Position numbers and translations under genes: made by a program | The notes under the pieces: model-generated | Told to the model about the DNA's origin: nothing | The model's input: the letters and a program-made list of their open reading frames with translations, nothing else | Databases searched by the model: none | DNA from: Clostridium algidicarnis DSM 15099 | Lineage (GTDB): Bacteria > Bacillota > Clostridia > Clostridiales > Clostridiaceae | Assembly (NCBI RefSeq): GCF_002934235.1 | Contig: NZ_PTIS01000014.1 | Coordinates: 1-64,000, forward strand | Length of the DNA stretch: 64,000 nucleotides | Direction of reading: 5' to 3' | Part shown: piece by piece, positions 35,529 to 44,508 of the stretch | Layout: each line of letters opens with the position of its first letter | Position numbering within the stretch: position 1 is the stretch's first letter

Positions 35529-36311
35529 TTATATTATTTCTTTTATCTTTTCTAAAACTCCATTTTCCTTGTTACTTTTAGCTATAAATCTAGCATGTTT
35601 TTTTACTTCCTCTGGTGCATTTTCCATAGCATAGCTATAATAACCAGCTCCAAGCATTTCTATGTCATTAAAATAATCACCAAATACTGCAGTTTCTTTT
35701 TCATCTATATTAAACTTCTTTTGAATAAGCCTTATAGCCTCACCTTTATTTGCATCTAGGTTATATAAATCTAACCACTCAAAACTAGATACAGTAACCT
35801 TAAGTCTATCCTTCCATTTAGGGAAAATTATTTTATTAATATTTTCTGCAGCTCCACCTAAATCTAATATAGCAATCTTTAATATTTCATCTTTTATATT
35901 ATTAAAATCTTTTACAATAGCCAGTTCTCTATAATACTTTTTAGCATGTTTTATGATATCTTCGCTATCTGTATTTATATATGCTGACTTTTTTCCACAA
36001 AGCACAGGGAAAACATCTTTGATTCCCTCCATATCTCTTAAGATTTCCTTAATATAATCCTTATCTATTGTATTAGCATAAAGCTCCTCACCTTCATACA
36101 TTACAAGGGCTCCATTTTCAGCTACATATACTAAATCTTGTTTAATATCTTTAAATGCATGTTTTAATGTATAATACTGCCTTCCACTAGCAACCCCAAA
36201 TCTTATGTCTTTATCTATAATACTTTTGAAAACTTCATTAAAATCTTTAGGCATATCACCCTTATCATCTAATAGCGTTCCATCCATATCTGTTACTATA
36301 AGCTTTATCAT
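35529..36311 (-). CDS. Cof-type HAD hydrolase
   Basis: Cytosolic phosphatase of 260 residues. HAD motif I is VTDMDGTLL (7-15), motif II is Ser/Thr in GVASGRQ, the motif III Lys is near ANKGEA, and motif IV is GDYFNDIEM. The long type IIB cap is typical of Cof/YbjI sugar-phosphate or PLP phosphatases. I used the ATG at 36311 (GGAAG upstream); the longer frame to 36335 runs toward the 53-bp palindrome. Confidence 0.9.
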   Translation of the reverse strand: MIKLIVTDMDGTLLDDKGDMPKDFNEVFKSIIDKDIRFGVASGRQYYTLKHAFKDIKQDLVYVAENGALVMYEGEELYANTIDKDYIKEILRDMEGIKDVFPVLCGKKSAYINTDSEDIIKHAKKYYRELAIVKDFNNIKDEILKIAILDLGGAAENINKIIFPKWKDRLKVTVSSFEWLDLYNLDANKGEAIRLIQKKFNIDEKETAVFGDYFNDIEMLGAGYYSYAMENAPEEVKKHARFIAKSNKENGVLEKIKEII

Positions 36312-36340
36312 ATATTTACTTCCTTCCCATTCCATATTAT

Positions 36341-36393
36341 GGGTGCACCTCTGAGGTGCATCCTTTTTCTGGATGTACCTCAGAGGTGCACCC
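36341..36393. repeat. 53-bp nested palindrome, copy 3
   Basis: Arms 36341-36363 and 36371-36393 with a TTTTTCT loop; core GCACCTCTGAGGTGC in each arm. A seven-T run follows on the plus strand, so it could end rightward transcripts, although both flanking genes read leftward. It lies 55 bases past the P-type ATPase stop. Confidence 0.9.
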
Positions 36394-36447
36394 TTTTTTT
36401 GTATAGTATAATTCTATCATGGATTCATATTAAACATAATGTAATTA

Positions 36448-38853
36448 TTATCCAAAGCGTCTTTGTAAAGGTTTCTCTACTAAAACTTTTGTGAATTTCA
36501 TGATTAGTGGAGATATGCTTACTAATATTAAGGCTAAGATTAGATAATAAAAATTTACACTATAAATCATGAAGAATTTTCTTGAAATAGGAACTATTAA
36601 ACTAAATATGAACACTAATATAGTAACTAAATTTAAGCCAAGCTTCACCTTTGTAAATGGCCTAGAAGCTTTAAATAATACGATAAGGCTAACTCCTCCC
36701 ATAACTATAACTGCAAGTGTTCTACACTGTTCAATTGGAAGCTTATTATAGTACGATACAAGAAATACCACTATGGTTGTTACGGCTACAGCTACTCCAT
36801 TAGGTATAGATTCTTTTAGTACCCTTTTAAAGAAGCCTTGTTTTACCACATCACAGTTAGGCTCTAAGGCTAAGAAAAATGAAGGTATTCCTATGGTTAT
36901 ACTTCCAATTAGGGTAAGTTGTATTGGCATTATAGGATAAGGAATAAATAGTATGCAAAATACTATTGACATAATAATTGAATATATCATCTTACTCAAA
37001 AAAAGATTTGAAGCCTTTTCTATGTTATTAATTATCCGTCTTCCTTCTGCAACTACATGGGGAAGTGCATTAAAATTAGAATCTAAAAGAACTAATTGAG
37101 CTACAGCCTTAGATGCATCACTTCCAGATGCCATGGCAATACCGCAGTCTGCTTGCTTTAATGCTAATACATCATTTACTCCATCTCCAGTCATAGCTAC
37201 AGTCTTTTTGTCTCTTTGAAGAGCTTTTATTATAGCCTTTTTTTGGTGAGGAGTGGTTCTACCAAATACAGTAGTCCTATTTACTACCTTTGCTAATTCC
37301 TCTTCATTTTCAGGGAGTTCTCTTGAATCTATATAGTTTTCTGCACTTTTCAATCCTGCCTTTTTAGAAACACAAGATACTGTAACAGGGTTATCTCCTG
37401 AAATTATCTTTATGTCTACCTTTTGTTTTTCAAAATAGTTTAAAGTTTCCTTTGCATCCTCCCTTATTATGTCCTCAAATAATATAAGAGATACAGCCTC
37501 TACGTCTTTAGACAATTCATCAGTTAAATCCCCGCTATTTATTTTAGCTAATATTAAAACTCTCCTGCCATTTTTAGCTTCAGTTTCTACAACTTCTCTA
37601 AACTCTTCATACTTTTCGCCAAGAATAATTTCAGGAGCTCCTATTAACCACTTTTCACCTGTAGCAAATTCAACTCCACTCCACTTTTTAGCTGAATTAA
37701 AAGGAATGCATTTATTTATCTTAACTTCTTTATTTTTGCTATACTTTTCTTTTATTGCCCCTAAAGTTGCATTAGAGCTGCCAAAAGATGTAGATATAAC
37801 ACTTAAAACCTCTTCTATAGACTTCACATCATTATTATTTAACGGTACTATTTCCTCTAGCTTTAATTTCCCTTCAGTTATAGTCCCAGTCTTATCTAAA
37901 CATAAGGTATCAACCCTTGCTAATATTTCTGTAGCAGGTAATTCCTGAACTAACGTCTTCCACTTAGATAACCTTACTATAGATACTATAAACGCTGTAG
38001 TTATAAGAAGTACGAGTCCCTCTGGAATCATTCCTACAACTCCTGATACAGCACTTATAACAGCTTGTTTCCAATCTCTATCTGTATTTATAAGCTGAGT
38101 TAATATAAGCAAAGTCCCTATAGGTAATATAATTTTTATTGTAACTTTTAGTATCTTATCCATCATTAATTGTAGTTCTGATTTAGCAAGTTTAAACTTT
38201 TTTGCTTCCCTTGCAAGTTTTGCTGCATAGGTGTTTGGACCTACATGAGTAGCTCTAACAAGGCCAGTTCCTCCAAGCACTAAACTTCCTGCAAGTACAG
38301 TATCCCCCTTGCACTTTTTAATAGATTCGGACTCACCTGTAAGAAGTGATTCATCAACTTCTAGGCACTGTTCAGTTAAAACCTTTGAGTCTACAACTAT
38401 TTGCTCGCCTTCGCTTAAAGATATTACATCATCTAAAACTACATGTTCTACAGCTATATTATCTTTAACACCATTTCTTATAACTGTTACTGTGATGGCA
38501 TTAAGCATAGAAAGCCTTTCGACTACCTTTTTTGCATTAAGTTCTTGGATTATACCTACCAGGGAATTGGTTATTATTACCCCTGCAAAAAGCCCGTTTT
38601 TAGGGGATCCTGCTGCAATTACAATTATTAAAAGAATTAAATTTATTCCATTAAATAATGTAAATAAATTTCCTCTTATTATATTCCATACACTCTTTGA
38701 GGAGGTATTGGTATTTTTATTAACCTTTCCCTCCCTAACTCTCTTCTTTACATCATAATCAGTTAAACCTAAATGCTCATCATTATTTTTAATATCTCTT
38801 TTAGACCTTTTTCTTCCTATTCTTCTCATATATAAACTACCATTATTAATCAT
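36448..38853 (-). CDS. cation-translocating P-type ATPase
   Basis: Membrane ion pump of about 801 residues. The actuator motif LLTGES, the transmembrane GMIPEGL (ion-path Pro-Glu), the phosphorylation site DKTGTIT and the hinge MTGDGVNDVLALKQADCGIAM are all present. About eight to ten membrane helices are visible. The PEGL motif and the lack of metal-binding CPC or N-terminal Cys domains place it with Ca/Mg/monovalent-cation type pumps, not heavy-metal ones. The ion is unknown. I chose the ATG at 38853, six bases after TTAGGAGG, over one at 38877. Confidence 0.9.
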   Translation of the reverse strand: MINNGSLYMRRIGRKRSKRDIKNNDEHLGLTDYDVKKRVREGKVNKNTNTSSKSVWNIIRGNLFTLFNGINLILLIIVIAAGSPKNGLFAGVIITNSLVGIIQELNAKKVVERLSMLNAITVTVIRNGVKDNIAVEHVVLDDVISLSEGEQIVVDSKVLTEQCLEVDESLLTGESESIKKCKGDTVLAGSLVLGGTGLVRATHVGPNTYAAKLAREAKKFKLAKSELQLMMDKILKVTIKIILPIGTLLILTQLINTDRDWKQAVISAVSGVVGMIPEGLVLLITTAFIVSIVRLSKWKTLVQELPATEILARVDTLCLDKTGTITEGKLKLEEIVPLNNNDVKSIEEVLSVISTSFGSSNATLGAIKEKYSKNKEVKINKCIPFNSAKKWSGVEFATGEKWLIGAPEIILGEKYEEFREVVETEAKNGRRVLILAKINSGDLTDELSKDVEAVSLILFEDIIREDAKETLNYFEKQKVDIKIISGDNPVTVSCVSKKAGLKSAENYIDSRELPENEEELAKVVNRTTVFGRTTPHQKKAIIKALQRDKKTVAMTGDGVNDVLALKQADCGIAMASGSDASKAVAQLVLLDSNFNALPHVVAEGRRIINNIEKASNLFLSKMIYSIIMSIVFCILFIPYPIMPIQLTLIGSITIGIPSFFLALEPNCDVVKQGFFKRVLKESIPNGVAVAVTTIVVFLVSYYNKLPIEQCRTLAVIVMGGVSLIVLFKASRPFTKVKLGLNLVTILVFIFSLIVPISRKFFMIYSVNFYYLILALILVSISPLIMKFTKVLVEKPLQRRFG

Positions 38854-39152
38854 TAGTTTCCTCCTAATTAAATCCATTCAAAACCTCTATTCTAATTATA
38901 TTTAGTCTCTACTTATCTTGTGTAAAAATATTTATTTTAAAGTTTTAATTTTAATTTCATGTGAAAATTCATGCTTTAATATTATACTATGATATACAGG
39001 TAACTTTTCAAGTGTTTTTGGAATATTTAAGGAATATTTTAGATATCCTATTTACTTACAATTTCTTTTATTTACTAAAAAAAAATTATATATTAGTTAA
39101 AATAAGTATTAATATGTTTTTCAATACTTATTTTAATACAACAATATAACAA
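38854..39152. other. intergenic region upstream of the P-type ATPase
   Basis: No credible gene. A perfect 14-bp stem (39097-39110 with 39123-39136, TTAAAATAAGTATT and complement) lies before the terminator of the YtxH gene. The ATPase promoter must be in the right part, but no clear hexamers are seen. Confidence 0.4.
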
Positions 39153-39184
39153 AAAAAGATTCTGGAATTAACCAGAATCTTTTT
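39153..39184 (-). terminator. bidirectional terminator after the YtxH gene
   Basis: Stem AAAAAGATTCTGG (39153-39165) with CCAGAATCTTTTT (39172-39184) and a six-base loop; symmetric A/T tracts serve both strands. Confidence 0.85.
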
Positions 39185-39213
39185 AAATATCTTAAAATCA
39201 TGAATATCTTATA

Positions 39214-39666
39214 TTACTTCTTTTCTTCTACATGATCTTTTATTTTGGCTTTTGCTTCATTATAATTTTTCTTAGCATCATCTTTTGTATCTTCTACAGC
39301 TTTTTTTGTTTCCTCTGAAGCTTCTTTTGTAACATCCTTAATTTCTTCAACTGTATCTTTTGCTATATTTTTAGTTTGCTTTGCCTTGTCTTTTACTATC
39401 TCTTTTGTTTCTTCCGCTTTATCTTTAAAATCATTAGTTTTAGTTTTTATATTAGTTCTTAATTCTTCAGCTCTATCTTTAACTCCATCATTTAAATCTT
39501 TACCTACCTTTTTTATATCCTTCCTAGTATCTTTACCAGACTTTGGAGCTAGTAGCACTCCTGCTGCTATTCCAGCTACGGTACCTGCTAATACATTTGT
39601 GGTAGTTTCCATTGCCTTTTTTCTCTTTTGTTTTTTTATTGTTTTATCTATCATTGATTTTAACAT
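39214..39666 (-). CDS. YtxH domain-containing stress/envelope protein
   Basis: 150 residues. A basic start is followed by the YtxH Gly/Ala segment (LAGTVAGIAAGVLLAPKSGKDTR, about 26-48). A long Lys/Glu/Asp helix with heptad-like K-E-x-x-K-D repeats (LEA-like) then runs to the C-terminus. YtxH proteins are general-stress and envelope associated in Bacillus. GGAGG lies nine bases before the ATG. The GlsB-type membrane protein gene just upstream suggests a stress pair. Confidence 0.85.
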   Translation of the reverse strand: MLKSMIDKTIKKQKRKKAMETTTNVLAGTVAGIAAGVLLAPKSGKDTRKDIKKVGKDLNDGVKDRAEELRTNIKTKTNDFKDKAEETKEIVKDKAKQTKNIAKDTVEEIKDVTKEASEETKKAVEDTKDDAKKNYNEAKAKIKDHVEEKK

Positions 39667-39722
39667 AGTATAAAACCTCCTAAGATCTTGTTAATGTTAT
39701 AAACTTACAGTAAACTCAATAC

Positions 39723-39977
39723 CTACTTTTTTCTTCTTAAAGCATTAATTATAAATAATAGAATAACGGCTCCAACTATTGCTACTAATATACTCCATAT
39801 ATTAAATCCTGTGACACCTTGTCCTCCTACCATTCCAAATACGAAACCACCTATAGAAGCTCCTACAATACCCACAAGAATGTTTGCTAATGCTCCCATT
39901 TCACCGTCATTACCTGTAATCATACTTGCTATCCATCCTGATAATGCTCCTAGTATAATCCATGAAAGAATACTCAT
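39723..39977 (-). CDS. GlsB/YeaQ/YmgE family stress membrane protein
   Basis: 84 residues, with three membrane helices rich in glycine (SWIILGALSGWIASMI, GIVGASIGGFVFG, WSILVAIVGAVILLFII) and a basic C-terminus. This is the full pattern of the transglycosylase-associated/GlsB family, which is stress induced and in some cocci anchors Asp23. The exact role is unknown. Confidence 0.9.
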   Translation of the reverse strand: MSILSWIILGALSGWIASMITGNDGEMGALANILVGIVGASIGGFVFGMVGGQGVTGFNIWSILVAIVGAVILLFIINALRRKK

Positions 39978-40194
39978 AATTAATACCTCCTTAGTAAAAG
40001 TTTATTGAAACAGTTATTAATTCTTAGTATAATGACTTGTAATTAATAACTATTATATTATCAGAATATTACATATTGTCGCAATAGTCAAGCATGCCAA
40101 ATACCTCTATGATTAATCATATTCTATTAAATTCAATATACTTCCTTATGCTCCTTCTTCCTAAATAGTATAGTTTACTCCATTTTTATACACA

Positions 40195-40815
40195 TTACTG
40201 CTTTAGATGAGAAACATCGGCTTCTAATAATACCTTTATTTCTTTATTTATTACCTCTAAAATTGTAAGGCTTGTATTGTTAATAAATGGAAGATTCCAA
40301 AAATCCTTTACATCATTTCCCTTAACAATTATGGAAATGGCTTTTATAACACAAGTGTGTGTAACTATTAAAATATTTTCATGATTTTCATCTTTAATAA
40401 TATTATTTAAGCCCTTTTCTACCCTTTTGATTAATTCTAAAAAGCTTTCTCCCCCTTGAGATTCAAATGATTCAGGATGTTCTCTAAAATTATTATATTG
40501 AATGGGATATTTTTCTTTTATCTCTTCATGTGTCATACCTTCCCAAAGCCCTAAATTCAATTCTTTTAATGAGTCATCTAGAATTATTTTTGTATTATCA
40601 TCCTGCCGAATATATTTTGCTGTATCTAGAGCTCTTCCTAAAGGACTGCTATAAATACAATCAAAATCTATATCTTTTAAACTCTCTCCAAGACTTCTAG
40701 CATCACTTATTCCTCTTTGTGTCAAATCAGAATTTTTGAATCCTTGCATCCTCCCTTCTATATTCCATTTTGTTTCCCCATGTCTAGCTATGTATATATT
40801 CACTGCTCTGTTCAT
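40195..40815 (-). CDS. histidine phosphatase family protein (phosphoglycerate mutase-like)
   Basis: 206 residues. The catalytic motif is ARHGETKWN (about 10-18), followed by YSSPLGRALDTA, ELNLGLWEGM and the second catalytic His in VTHTCVI. Relatives include CobC alpha-ribazole phosphatases and broad phosphatases. The start is ambiguous. The ATG at 40815 abuts AAGGAG, and a GTG four codons inside (40803, VNIYIARHGE) sits 12 bases from the site and may be used instead. Confidence 0.88.
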   Translation of the reverse strand: MNRAVNIYIARHGETKWNIEGRMQGFKNSDLTQRGISDARSLGESLKDIDFDCIYSSPLGRALDTAKYIRQDDNTKIILDDSLKELNLGLWEGMTHEEIKEKYPIQYNNFREHPESFESQGGESFLELIKRVEKGLNNIIKDENHENILIVTHTCVIKAISIIVKGNDVKDFWNLPFINNTSLTILEVINKEIKVLLEADVSHLKQ

Positions 40816-41048
40816 CTCCTTAAATCATTATTAATACTTCAATTATAGTTCAAATTTAAAATTTATGTGAGAAAACTTGTAGGAGCATTTTACCTTAGAT
40901 TCTCTTATAATTCATACATTATATCTAGGATATTGCAAAAACTATATAATAGTTGAAATAAATAATCATGTTGTAATATATTCTTATTTATCTTTTGCAA
41001 GTTTTAATATATAATCTTGCATATATGAAAATAGAAAGGTGGCTCGTT

Positions 41049-42233
41049 ATGAACATAAAATTAGATATGATACAAACTGTTGCACTAGCTATTGGTGTGT
41101 ACTATTTAGGACTATGGCTAAAAAATAGGGTTTCATTATTAGAAAGATTTTGTATCCCTGTACCCTTAATTGGTGGAATCATTTTTGCCTTACTTAATTT
41201 TGTTTTAACACAAAATAACCTTGTTGTATTAACCTTAGATACAACTCTTCAAAATGTATTTATGACAATGTTCTTTACCACCATAGGCCTTGGTGCCAGC
41301 TTAAAACTTATAAAAAAGGGTGGTGTAAAAGTAATAATATTTTTCCTTTTAGCCCTTACCTTAGTTATACTCCAAGACGTAGTAGGTATTATTATAGCTA
41401 AAATGCTTAATGAAAGTCCTCTTTTAGGACTTATTGCAGGCTCTATCACTATGACAGGTGGGCATGGTACTGGAGCTACCTTTGGAGCCTTATTTGAAAA
41501 AAACGCTGGTTTTACTGGAGGTACAACTATAGCTATGGCTTCTGCTACCTTTGGGATAATTATGGGAAGCTTAATTGGTGGACCTATAGCAAAACGCCTT
41601 ATAACTAAAAATAATTTAACCCCTACAAATCATGACTTTATAGGTCACCACGAATCTTCAAATAATCCTATTGATTATAATGAATTATTTAAAACTACTG
41701 CTATAATTATAATTTCCATGGCTCTAGGATCTGTCCTTGAAGGACTCCTTAAAAGGATTAATATAACATTACCTTCTTATATTAATGCCATGATAATTGC
41801 AGCTATAATTTTAAACGTTGGAAAAGGTACTGGAAAATTGCATGTTAACGAGGAATGTTCAGAAATCATCGGTAATATATCTTTAAATATATTTTTATCC
41901 ATGGTTTTAATAAATCTTGAAATATGGCAATTAAAAGGTATGGTAGGCTCTTTACTTATAATATTAATTGCCCAATCCATACTTATGATTGTTTTTTCAT
42001 ATTTTATTACCTTTAGATTCATGGGAAGTGATTACGATGCTGCTGTTATTGCTGCTGGTCACTGTGGGTTTGGAATGGGTTCTACACCAAATGGTATAGC
42101 TAATATGGAAGCTATTACAGAAAAATATGGTCTGTCCCCAAAAGCCTTTTTCATACTTCCTATAGTGGGTGCTTTTCTAATAGATTTTTCTAACTCTATC
42201 GTTATAACTGTATTTGTAAATTTATTAACATAA
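41049..42233 (+). CDS. gltS: sodium/glutamate symporter
   Basis: Membrane protein of 394 residues with about ten helices in two inverted halves. GltS-typical segments are present: FTTIGLGASLKLIKKGG, TGGHGTGATFG (about 137-147) and GHCGFGMGSTPNGIANM (about 338-354), the two pore loops that bind Na+ and glutamate. The ATG at 41049 follows AAAGGTGG by six bases; the frame reaches 40995 without a site. Confidence 0.93.
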   Translation: MNIKLDMIQTVALAIGVYYLGLWLKNRVSLLERFCIPVPLIGGIIFALLNFVLTQNNLVVLTLDTTLQNVFMTMFFTTIGLGASLKLIKKGGVKVIIFFLLALTLVILQDVVGIIIAKMLNESPLLGLIAGSITMTGGHGTGATFGALFEKNAGFTGGTTIAMASATFGIIMGSLIGGPIAKRLITKNNLTPTNHDFIGHHESSNNPIDYNELFKTTAIIIISMALGSVLEGLLKRINITLPSYINAMIIAAIILNVGKGTGKLHVNEECSEIIGNISLNIFLSMVLINLEIWQLKGMVGSLLIILIAQSILMIVFSYFITFRFMGSDYDAAVIAAGHCGFGMGSTPNGIANMEAITEKYGLSPKAFFILPIVGAFLIDFSNSIVITVFVNLLT

Positions 42234-42258
42234 TCACTTATATTCGTAATATAAGTGA
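42234..42258. terminator. hairpin after gltS
   Basis: Perfect 11-bp stem TCACTTATATT/AATATAAGTGA with a three-base loop, directly after the gltS stop. No T-run follows on plus, so it is at best a weak terminator. A smaller CCACAC/GTGTGG hairpin lies at 42329-42348. Confidence 0.45.
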
Positions 42259-42411
42259 AAAATATATCAATATCTTAAATTAGTGCTTTTAAAATGCTTT
42301 AAGTAAGCCCCTAACATCATGATATAATCCACACCTATTAATGTGTGGTAATTATAATCATAGATTTTAAGACTTCCTTAAAATTTATCTTCTTAGTATG
42401 CTTTCTACAGG

Positions 42412-43221
42412 CTATATAAATAAGGTTCCTAAAACTAACGGGCTTAAAGCTATTAACGCTATAAATTTATTTTTGGATTCAGATGTATTATTATTATCTA
42501 GTCTAAAAAGATAAAAGGACAATAAATAACTCAGTATTCCTGTAAGTACTAGTATACCAATAGAATATATTGGGTTAAAAAGACCCCTTTCATGAACTGA
42601 TAAAGCCTTAAATGCATCCATGCCATAAGTGGTTGGAATCAACTTAGAAAACCCCTTAATAGATTTTGGTAAAGCATCTGATGGAAACATAAGCCCACCA
42701 ATAAGCATAGAAGGTAAAAATAATACTTGTGCATAAATTACTGTAACCGATGTATTGTCAGATATTGTTCCTATAAGAATGGCTAATCCAGAGCAAGCAA
42801 TAGACATTGCAATAAACATTAATATTAAAGCGCCAATGTCTTCTATATGCTTTACATGAAATAAGATAGGCGCACTTATTATTATAATTATAGTAACTAT
42901 AAAAGCATGAAAGATAGTTGAGATAACTTGTGTTGCTAATATGGAAAACTTAGATATACCATTAATTTTATAACTTCTTAGTATACCATTGTTTCTAAAT
43001 GTAACTAAGGTATTTGGCATGCCTAAAATAGTACTTACCAATATAGTAAACATAACCATAGATGGAATTAGCATATCTTTGTATTCAGGATTTAATTTAG
43101 GCATTATTCCCCCAATCATCAAATAAAACCCAAGTGGAAATATATAATTCATAATTAATAAAGTCTTGTCCCTAAGGCCTGCCTTAAAATCAAATAAAAG
43201 ATGTATTGCAAAAGTCTTCAT
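42412..43221 (-). CDS. ABC-2 type transporter permease
   Basis: 269 residues with six membrane helices and an ABC-2 family layout (long first extracellular loop, SSxLFPxxxLP-like SMLIGGLMFPSDALPKSIKGFSKLIPTTYG near 175-205). It pairs with the ATPase gene just upstream, overlapping by four bases (ATGA). Such pairs export drugs, bacteriocins or lipids; the cargo is unknown. Confidence 0.9.
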   Translation of the reverse strand: MKTFAIHLLFDFKAGLRDKTLLIMNYIFPLGFYLMIGGIMPKLNPEYKDMLIPSMVMFTILVSTILGMPNTLVTFRNNGILRSYKINGISKFSILATQVISTIFHAFIVTIIIIISAPILFHVKHIEDIGALILMFIAMSIACSGLAILIGTISDNTSVTVIYAQVLFLPSMLIGGLMFPSDALPKSIKGFSKLIPTTYGMDAFKALSVHERGLFNPIYSIGILVLTGILSYLLSFYLFRLDNNNTSESKNKFIALIALSPLVLGTLFI

Positions 43222-44111
43222 ATTCCACCTCCAAGTGAAGTTATTTCTAAGAATCGTTCCTCTAATGATGGTCTTTCTACTCTAAGATCTATTAGTACAT
43301 CCTCCTTTGACTCAATTAAATTTATTATTTCCATTACCTTATATCCAGGCTTATCCGTATAAAAAATATGATACTCATCCATTGCTTTGCTAAAAATCCC
43401 CTCTAAACTATTGCCTAGAGTCCTAACAGATATTTTAGTTAAAGCTGACCCCTTAGCTGTTATCTCCTTTGGAGTACCTATAACCATTATCTTTCCTTTT
43501 AATAAAATTGCTATTCTATCAGCCATCTTCTCAGCTTCTACCATATCATGAGTTGCAAGTATTATAGTGGTTCCAGAATCTTTTAACTCTTTTATAATCT
43601 TATGAAGCTCAAATCTTGCCTTAACATCCAAGGCTGCTGTTGGTTCATCTAATATTAGAACTTTAGGATTATGGGCTACTGCTAAGGCTATGGCAAGCCG
43701 TCTTTTCTCTCCTCCTGAAAGAATATGATACTGTGATTTCAACTTGTCTCCAAGTCCTAACCTACTTAATAAATCATATCTTGGTTTAACCTTATGATAT
43801 GATGAAAATAACTCCATAGATTCCTTAACTGTTATAGTATCTGGTAGTGATGAAGATTGAAGTTGCACACCTATAAGGTTTTTTATCTTCCTAGACTCTT
43901 TCCATGGATTTAGTCCTAAAACTTCCATGGTTCCAGAATCAATCATTCTTAGACCTTCAAGACATTCTAGCGTAGTAGTTTTACCTGCACCATTTGGACC
44001 AATTATCCCAAATATCTCACCACTCTTGACTTCAAAGCTAATTCCATCTACAGCTTTAAAGTCCCCATAACATTTACCGAAGTTATCTACCTTTATGATT
44101 ATCTCACTCAT
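43218..44111 (-). CDS. ABC transporter ATP-binding protein (export type)
   Basis: 297 residues. Walker A GPNGAGKTTT, Q-loop GVQLQSSSLPD, signature LSGGEKRR, Walker B VLILDEP and H-loop ATHDM are present. A ~80-residue C-terminal extension (DUF4162-like, ending PSLEERFLEIT) is typical of CcmA/DrrA-like exporters. It is first in the two-gene operon. Confidence 0.93.
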   Translation of the reverse strand: MSEIIIKVDNFGKCYGDFKAVDGISFEVKSGEIFGIIGPNGAGKTTTLECLEGLRMIDSGTMEVLGLNPWKESRKIKNLIGVQLQSSSLPDTITVKESMELFSSYHKVKPRYDLLSRLGLGDKLKSQYHILSGGEKRRLAIALAVAHNPKVLILDEPTAALDVKARFELHKIIKELKDSGTTIILATHDMVEAEKMADRIAILLKGKIMVIGTPKEITAKGSALTKISVRTLGNSLEGIFSKAMDEYHIFYTDKPGYKVMEIINLIESKEDVLIDLRVERPSLEERFLEITSLGGGI

Positions 44112-44177
44112 AAATACCTCCTAATTATATAATATTGTCCATAATATATATTATAATCTATCCTTGTAATATATTCT

Positions 44178-44277
44178 ATCAAGTGAGTCTTAGAAGAACT
44201 TATCCAGGGGCGTAGCAGCCGTCATATCCCACCTTGAAGAGGAGAGGGGTGTTAGGTCTGGTAGCCATCGGATAAAC
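44178..44277 (+). repeat. ~150-bp interspersed repeat, internally deleted copy C
   Basis: The left end ATCAAGTGA is fused to GTCTTAGAAGAACTTATCC, so the first hairpin is missing. The loss fits recombination between the two CTTAGA direct repeats seen in full copies. The second half (CCCACCTTGAAGAGG...GGGGTGTTA, GGTAGCCATCGGATAA) is intact. It lies between the divergent ABC exporter and ribonucleotide reductase genes. Confidence 0.88.
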
Positions 44278-44436
44278 TCTTATATAACCTGTAACCTTCG
44301 TTGATAATTATTACTTCATAATTACCATTATATATCGAGTCTAATATAAAGATTTAAAGCTAACCTACTATATTTAGCTTTTTCATGACTTTTCTAAGTT
44401 TACAAAAGTGTAGTTATTAATCTATAATAGCAATTG

Positions 44437-44483
44437 CATCTATATCTTGTGTTTTATTATTGTAATCCTACTAGATATAGTAT
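44437..44483 (+). promoter_or_regulatory. tandem NrdR boxes
   Basis: Two 16-bp imperfect palindromes, CATCTATATCTTGTGT (44437-44452) and CTACTAGATATAGTAT (44468-44483), lie exactly 31 bp apart start to start, about three helical turns. Both match the NrdR consensus acaCwAtATaTwGtgt at most positions. They end 25 bases before the reductase start. NrdR would repress when dATP is high. Confidence 0.75.
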
Positions 44484-44508
44484 ATGTTTAGAGAGGGGCC
44501 TTACACAC

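Noticed and set aside
39386-39673. Plus-strand 95-codon frame rich in Ser/Phe
   Set aside because: Shadow of the Lys/Glu-rich YtxH gene on the other strand.
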